DNA of 64,000 bases, taken from the NCBI RefSeq assembly GCF_019636135.1, contig NZ_JAHBYD010000010.1:1-64000 (forward strand), read 5' to 3'. The notes beneath the pieces are model-generated. The model was given only the letters and a program-made list of their open reading frames with translations, was not told where the DNA came from and ran no database searches. This document shows positions 60,833-64,000 of this stretch, in pieces. This DNA comes from Phenylobacterium sp. GTDB taxonomy: Bacteria > Pseudomonadota > Alphaproteobacteria > Caulobacterales > Caulobacteraceae. A program made the translations under genes and the position numbers. Positions within the stretch are counted from its first letter, which is position 1. Each line of letters starts with the position of its first letter.

Positions 60833-61012
60833 CTAGATGTGCTTGCCGGGTCCGAAGTCGTCGACCGGCGCGACCGCCGACACCGGCGCTTCGTAGACCG
60901 GGCCGGCGGGCGGTTCCGCGGCGACCAGGGCATGGCCGATGACCCAGTAGCCGATGAAGCCGGTCATGAAGGCCACGCAGGCCAGCAGCATATAGGGCTT
61001 CAGCAGGGTCAT
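60833..61012 (-). CDS. 59-aa single-helix hypothetical protein
   Basis: MTLLKPYMLLACVAFMTGFI then GYWVIGHALVAAEPPAGPVY, one N-terminal helix and a Pro/Ala-rich tail ending DDFGPGKHI. Unrecognised. It sits immediately after cysQ on the opposite strand. Codon use is normal for the genome. The following 61013-61178 stretch shows no feature I can support. Confidence 0.55.
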   Translation of the reverse strand: MTLLKPYMLLACVAFMTGFIGYWVIGHALVAAEPPAGPVYEAPVSAVAPVDDFGPGKHI

Positions 61013-61178
61013 CGCGGACTCTCGGGGCCTCGGGGCGGCGTTCTCCCCCATCTCAACGAAAGCGCCCCACGGGGGTTGCAGCCCCGCTCGCCCTTGTCCG
61101 GTCAAATCGCCCGAACTAGCAGAGGAGGCGGCCCGGTCCGTCGGGGAGCCAGGGCCGCGCTTGGAGAGTCCTCCGCCC

Positions 61179-62351
61179 ATGACGCTGTTGTCCAGGCTCC
61201 GTCGGCTGTGGCTCGACGTACACCTCTGGATCGGTGCGGGCCTGGTGGTCGTGCTCATTCCGCTGAGCGTCACGGGAGCGATCCTCGTCTGGCACGATCC
61301 GATCGACCGCGCTCTCTATGCCGGGAGATACGCAACGAGCGGGCCAACGGCTTCACTGCCGGTGCAGGCTTATGCGGACGCCGCGCAGGTGGCGTTCGGC
61401 GACGAGGCGCGGCTGACCCAGGTGCGCCTGCCGCAGAACGCCGGTGACCCGGTCGTGGCGGTGGGGCGGATCGAGGGCGCGCCGGGCCCGGGCGGCCGCC
61501 CGCGCACGATGAACGCCTGGATCGACCCGCCGACCGGGGCGCTGCTCGGCAAGGCCGAGATCGCGAAGCAGCCGACGATGGTCATGCACCGCATCCACGG
61601 CTCGCTGATGCTGCCGCCCTCCAGCGGGCCGGGGCCGGCGCTGGGCCGCCAGGTCGTGGGCTGGCTGGGCTGGGCGATGTTCGTCTCGTGCGCGACGGGG
61701 CTGTGGCTCTGGTGGCCGCGGCGCGGCGGGGTCCGCCAGGGCCTGCGCTGGCGCCGCGGCGCCTCAACGCTCTTCAACCTGCATCACCTGATCGGGTTCT
61801 GGGTGTGCGCGCCGCTGGCGGTGCTGAGCCTGACCGGCGTCTACATCTCGTTCCCGCAGACGAGCCGCGCGCTTTTCGGCCTGCCGCCGCCGCCGCCGCG
61901 CGCGGCCGGCCCCGGCCGCTTCGCGCCCCCGATCCCCGCGCCCAGCCTGACGGTGGGCCAGGCGGTCGCCGCGGCCCGGGCCGAGGCGACCGGCGCAGTG
62001 GTCACCGAGGTCAACACGCCGACCCGTGGCGACGAGCCGGCCTGGCGCGTGCAACTGAAGGTCCCGGGCGCCGAGCGGCCCCGGACCGTGCAGGTGGTCG
62101 ATGCGACGGGCGCGGCGAAGGCCGTTCGCGAGCGCGGTCCTGGCGGCGGGGACGGCCAGGGCGCGGAACCGCCGAAGGACGGGATCTCGCCGCTGATGCG
62201 CCAGATCCACGACGGGAACGGGATGGGCCCCGCCTGGCAGGCGATCATCTTCGTCGCCGGGATCGCGCCGGCGGTGCTCGGGATCACCGGGGTCGTCATG
62301 TGGCTCAGGCGGCGCGCGCGGCGGCGCGCCGTCCGGCACGGGCAGGCCTAG
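61179..62351 (+). CDS. PepSY-associated membrane protein (iron/flavin electron-transfer type)
   Basis: 390 residues. Four membrane helices with conserved histidines: VHLWIGAGLVVVLIPLSVTG, the MHRIHGSLMLP loop, FNLHHLIGFWVCAPLAVLSL and IIFVAGIAPAVLGITGVVMW. Between the third and fourth helices is a periplasmic PepSY domain. Homologues act as heme-containing transmembrane electron carriers in ferric-siderophore reduction. Neighbouring DUF4198 and ApbE genes support that role. It converges on the DUF4198 gene with a 4-bp overlap. Confidence 0.88.
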   Translation: MTLLSRLRRLWLDVHLWIGAGLVVVLIPLSVTGAILVWHDPIDRALYAGRYATSGPTASLPVQAYADAAQVAFGDEARLTQVRLPQNAGDPVVAVGRIEGAPGPGGRPRTMNAWIDPPTGALLGKAEIAKQPTMVMHRIHGSLMLPPSSGPGPALGRQVVGWLGWAMFVSCATGLWLWWPRRGGVRQGLRWRRGASTLFNLHHLIGFWVCAPLAVLSLTGVYISFPQTSRALFGLPPPPPRAAGPGRFAPPIPAPSLTVGQAVAAARAEATGAVVTEVNTPTRGDEPAWRVQLKVPGAERPRTVQVVDATGAAKAVRERGPGGGDGQGAEPPKDGISPLMRQIHDGNGMGPAWQAIIFVAGIAPAVLGITGVVMWLRRRARRRAVRHGQA

Positions 62352-63271
62352 CGCGTGACCTCGAAGGTCAGCGTGTAGCTGCTCGACTTCGCGACGGGCG
62401 CGGGCGCCGCGCCCTCCTCGCGCACAGGGTAGCTCGCCTGCAGCACGTAGACGCCGGGGGTCGGCAGCTTGAGGCTGGCCGCGCCGGCCGCGTCGGTGCG
62501 GACTGTCTGCGCGAAACGCTGGTCGACGTAGACGTCGCCGGCCCGCGAGAGCGTGAAGGCGAAGGTGGGGAGCGGCTTGCCGTCGTTCAGGACGCGGATC
62601 TTGAACGCCTCGCCGGCGAAGGCCTCGTTGGGATGGCTGATCGCCTCGACTTCGAGGCCCTGGCCCGTGGGCTTCAGCGCACCGTTCGTCGGCGCGCCCT
62701 TGGTGACGTAGGTCTCGGAGCGGTTGTAGCCGACCGCGGTCATCGTCTCGGCGCCTGCCGGGATCGCGCTCTCTTCCACGAAGCGGCTCTGGCCGCCGCC
62801 GGCGCCAGGGGGCGGGCCGCCACCCGCCGCGCCGGCCGGAGGACCGCCCGCGGGGGGAGCGCCGGCGGGAGGAGCGCCGCCGCCGCGACCCGGACCGCCC
62901 GCAGGCCGGACCATCTTCCAGGCGCCGTCGATCTTGACCCACTTGGCGCTGCGCCCGGCGCGCTCGCCGGTGGAGATGCGGTACGTGCCGTCGGCGGGAA
63001 GGTCGACCTCCACGACCGCGAACTCCTTGAGCATCACCACATTCGCGGCCTTGACCGGCTGGCCGTCGTTGCCGGTCACCCAGAACGGCGCTTCGCCGCG
63101 GATCGGCATGTCGGGGACGAAGAAGGCGCCTTCCGTCAGCGCCGCCTCGACCGAGACGAACGGATGCTTGGGTGCAAAGGTCGTCGGCTTGAGGTAGGGT
63201 GTGTGCGCGAAGGCCCCCTGGGCCAGGGCGAGACCGCCTACGAACAACGCAACTCCAGCGATCCGGCGCAT
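62348..63271 (-). CDS. Periplasmic DUF4198 protein
   Basis: 307 residues with a signal peptide (RRIAGVALFVGGLALAQGAF, AHTPYL at cleavage). Two Ig-like beta domains are split by a Gly/Pro/Ala-rich linker (GAPPAGAPPAGGPPAGAAGG). HTPYLKPTTFAPKHPFVSVE and GEAFKIRVLNDGKPLPTFAF are DUF4198 hallmarks. Such proteins travel with TonB receptors and PepSY proteins in metal uptake. A Fur-like palindrome lies 34 bp upstream, so iron repression is likely. Confidence 0.88.
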   Translation of the reverse strand: MRRIAGVALFVGGLALAQGAFAHTPYLKPTTFAPKHPFVSVEAALTEGAFFVPDMPIRGEAPFWVTGNDGQPVKAANVVMLKEFAVVEVDLPADGTYRISTGERAGRSAKWVKIDGAWKMVRPAGGPGRGGGAPPAGAPPAGGPPAGAAGGGPPPGAGGGQSRFVEESAIPAGAETMTAVGYNRSETYVTKGAPTNGALKPTGQGLEVEAISHPNEAFAGEAFKIRVLNDGKPLPTFAFTLSRAGDVYVDQRFAQTVRTDAAGAASLKLPTPGVYVLQASYPVREEGAAPAPVAKSSSYTLTFEVTR

Positions 63272-63304
63272 TTCCAGTCTCCACAAGCTCTGCCGCCTTG
63301 CTAA

Positions 63305-63319
63305 TGCGAACCATTCGCA
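63305..63319. promoter_or_regulatory. Fur-box-like palindrome in the DUF4198 / apbE divergent promoter
   Basis: TGCGAA-CCA-TTCGCA is a perfect 6-3-6 dyad; with its flanks it reads AATGCGAACCATTCGCAC, close to the AATGCGAATCATTCGCAT form of Fur sites in high-GC proteobacteria. It lies 34 bp from the DUF4198 start and 43 bp from the ApbE start. Confidence 0.7.
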
Positions 63320-63361
63320 CATACAAGGGCGCCAACGTCCGAGAATGCGTCTGGAGTCCGT

Positions 63362-64000
63362 ATGTCCCTGCTCTTCGCGTCCGCCGCCGTCGCCGCCGCC
63401 CTCTCGCCGACCGAGGCGCCGACGACGTGGTCCTACCACCTGGACCACGTGCTGGGGACATCCTTCGACATGGCGGTCGAAGCGCCGCGCAAGGCCGATG
63501 CGGACTTCGCCTTCGCCGCCGCCGTCTCGGAGATCGGCCGGCTGGACCGTGTCCTCTCGGGCTGGCGCGACGACAGCGAACTGGCGGCGCTGAACCGCGC
63601 GGCGTCGATGACGGTCTCGAACGACCTCTTCTCGGTGCTCGCCGCCTGCGAGCGCTGGCGCGCGAAGACGGATGGCTGGTTCTCGGGGCGCCTGGGCGGT
63701 GCGGAGGCGGCCCTGGACGCCGGTGACGCCGACGCGGCCTGCGCGGCGGCCGCCGTCGCCGGGCGGGCGGATGTCCGACTGGACCGCGCGAGCCTGCGGG
63801 TCGAGCGGCCGGCCGGCGTGACCTTCGCCATCGACGCCGCGGCGAAGGGCTTCGTCATCGACCGCGCGCTGGCCGCCGCGCGCCGGTCGGCGCCCTGCGC
63901 CACCGCCATCCTCGTGGACGTGGGCGGCGACATCGCCTGCTGGGGCGATCGCGACTGGCGCGTCGGCGTCGCCGATCCCGCCCAGGCGGCCGACAACGCG
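63362..64000 (+). CDS. apbE: ApbE-family FAD:protein FMN transferase, 3' end outside window
   Basis: 213 codons are visible, with the gene cut at the right edge. A hydrophobic N-terminus (SLLFASAAVAAALSPTEAPT) precedes the ApbE core: WSYHLDHVLGTSFDMAVEA, IGRLDRVLSGWRDDSELAAL, then FAIDAAAKGFVIDRALAAAR and TAILVDVGGDIACWG. ApbE covalently attaches FMN to exported or membrane proteins. With PepSY and DUF4198 neighbours this suggests a flavinylated, iron-controlled redox module. GGAG ribosome binding site 6 bases before ATG. Confidence 0.88.
   Translation, partial: MSLLFASAAVAAALSPTEAPTTWSYHLDHVLGTSFDMAVEAPRKADADFAFAAAVSEIGRLDRVLSGWRDDSELAALNRAASMTVSNDLFSVLAACERWRAKTDGWFSGRLGGAEAALDAGDADAACAAAAVAGRADVRLDRASLRVERPAGVTFAIDAAAKGFVIDRALAAARRSAPCATAILVDVGGDIACWGDRDWRVGVADPAQAADNA

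Overview
The window is a gene-dense, roughly 70% GC chromosomal segment of an alphaproteobacterium, most likely a member of the Caulobacteraceae (Caulobacter or Phenylobacterium type). The main evidence is a ChpT phosphotransferase, which belongs to the CckA-ChpT-CtrA cell-cycle relay, and a complete general stress response locus in the order phyR / nepR-ecfG-phyK. Supporting signs are HWE-type histidine kinases, an alphaproteobacterial-style LexA box (GAAC-N7-GAAC), an AhpC/AhpD/OxyR set and many short GTG and TTGA/ATGA translational overlaps. I found no phage, plasmid, CRISPR, rRNA or tRNA signature. The region is core chromosome peppered with small palindromic repeats.

Layout. 1-2.9 kb: a BlaR1/BlaI pair facing a TonB-receptor-like barrel across two BlaI-type operators. 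3-9.8 kb: MDR oxidoreductase, rlmN, DUF350, a serine-protease-like protein, ampG and a soluble hybrid kinase. 9.9-12.1 kb: small regulators and hypotheticals, including an unusual overlapping-frame locus, then repeats. 12.1-24.7 kb (all minus): comM, gshB, a membrane PH-like protein, SirB1, yraN, rsmI, hemW, rdgB, rimM, rpsP, ffh and an 802-residue fusion of TPR, glycosyltransferase, methyltransferase and pyruvyltransferase-like parts. 24.8-32.8 kb: ogt, murI, a PNPOx/MocR divergent pair, ahpD-ahpC facing oxyR across an exact OxyR motif, and a His-rich YqjI-like PadR regulator. 32.9-38.9 kb: dapF, a signal-peptidase homologue lacking its catalytic residues, mtaB, GFA, TRIC, ftsY and ispZ. 39-43 kb: the cytochrome c maturation genes ccmABCD-dsbE with a Spy-like protein inserted.

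43-46.3 kb holds a 455-bp unit with 30-bp terminal inverted repeats around a GxxExxY nuclease-fold gene, followed by acnA. From 46.7 to 57.3 kb the window becomes a local stress regulon. I can read eight GGAAC-N16/17-CGTT EcfG-type promoters, each directly in front of a gene: DUF883-like, DUF1328, a small membrane protein, a glycine-zipper lipoprotein, a 69-aa membrane peptide, phyR, nepR-ecfG and an entericidin. The sigma factor, its anti-sigma factor, the anti-anti-sigma factor, the kinase and many envelope-type targets are therefore packed within about 9 kb.

57.3-64 kb: a cheR/cheY pair, chpT, cysQ, and at the right edge a PepSY / DUF4198 / ApbE group with a Fur-like palindrome in its divergent promoter, suggesting an iron-controlled flavin electron-transfer function. 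The ApbE gene is cut by the window end, and BlaR1 is cut by the window start.
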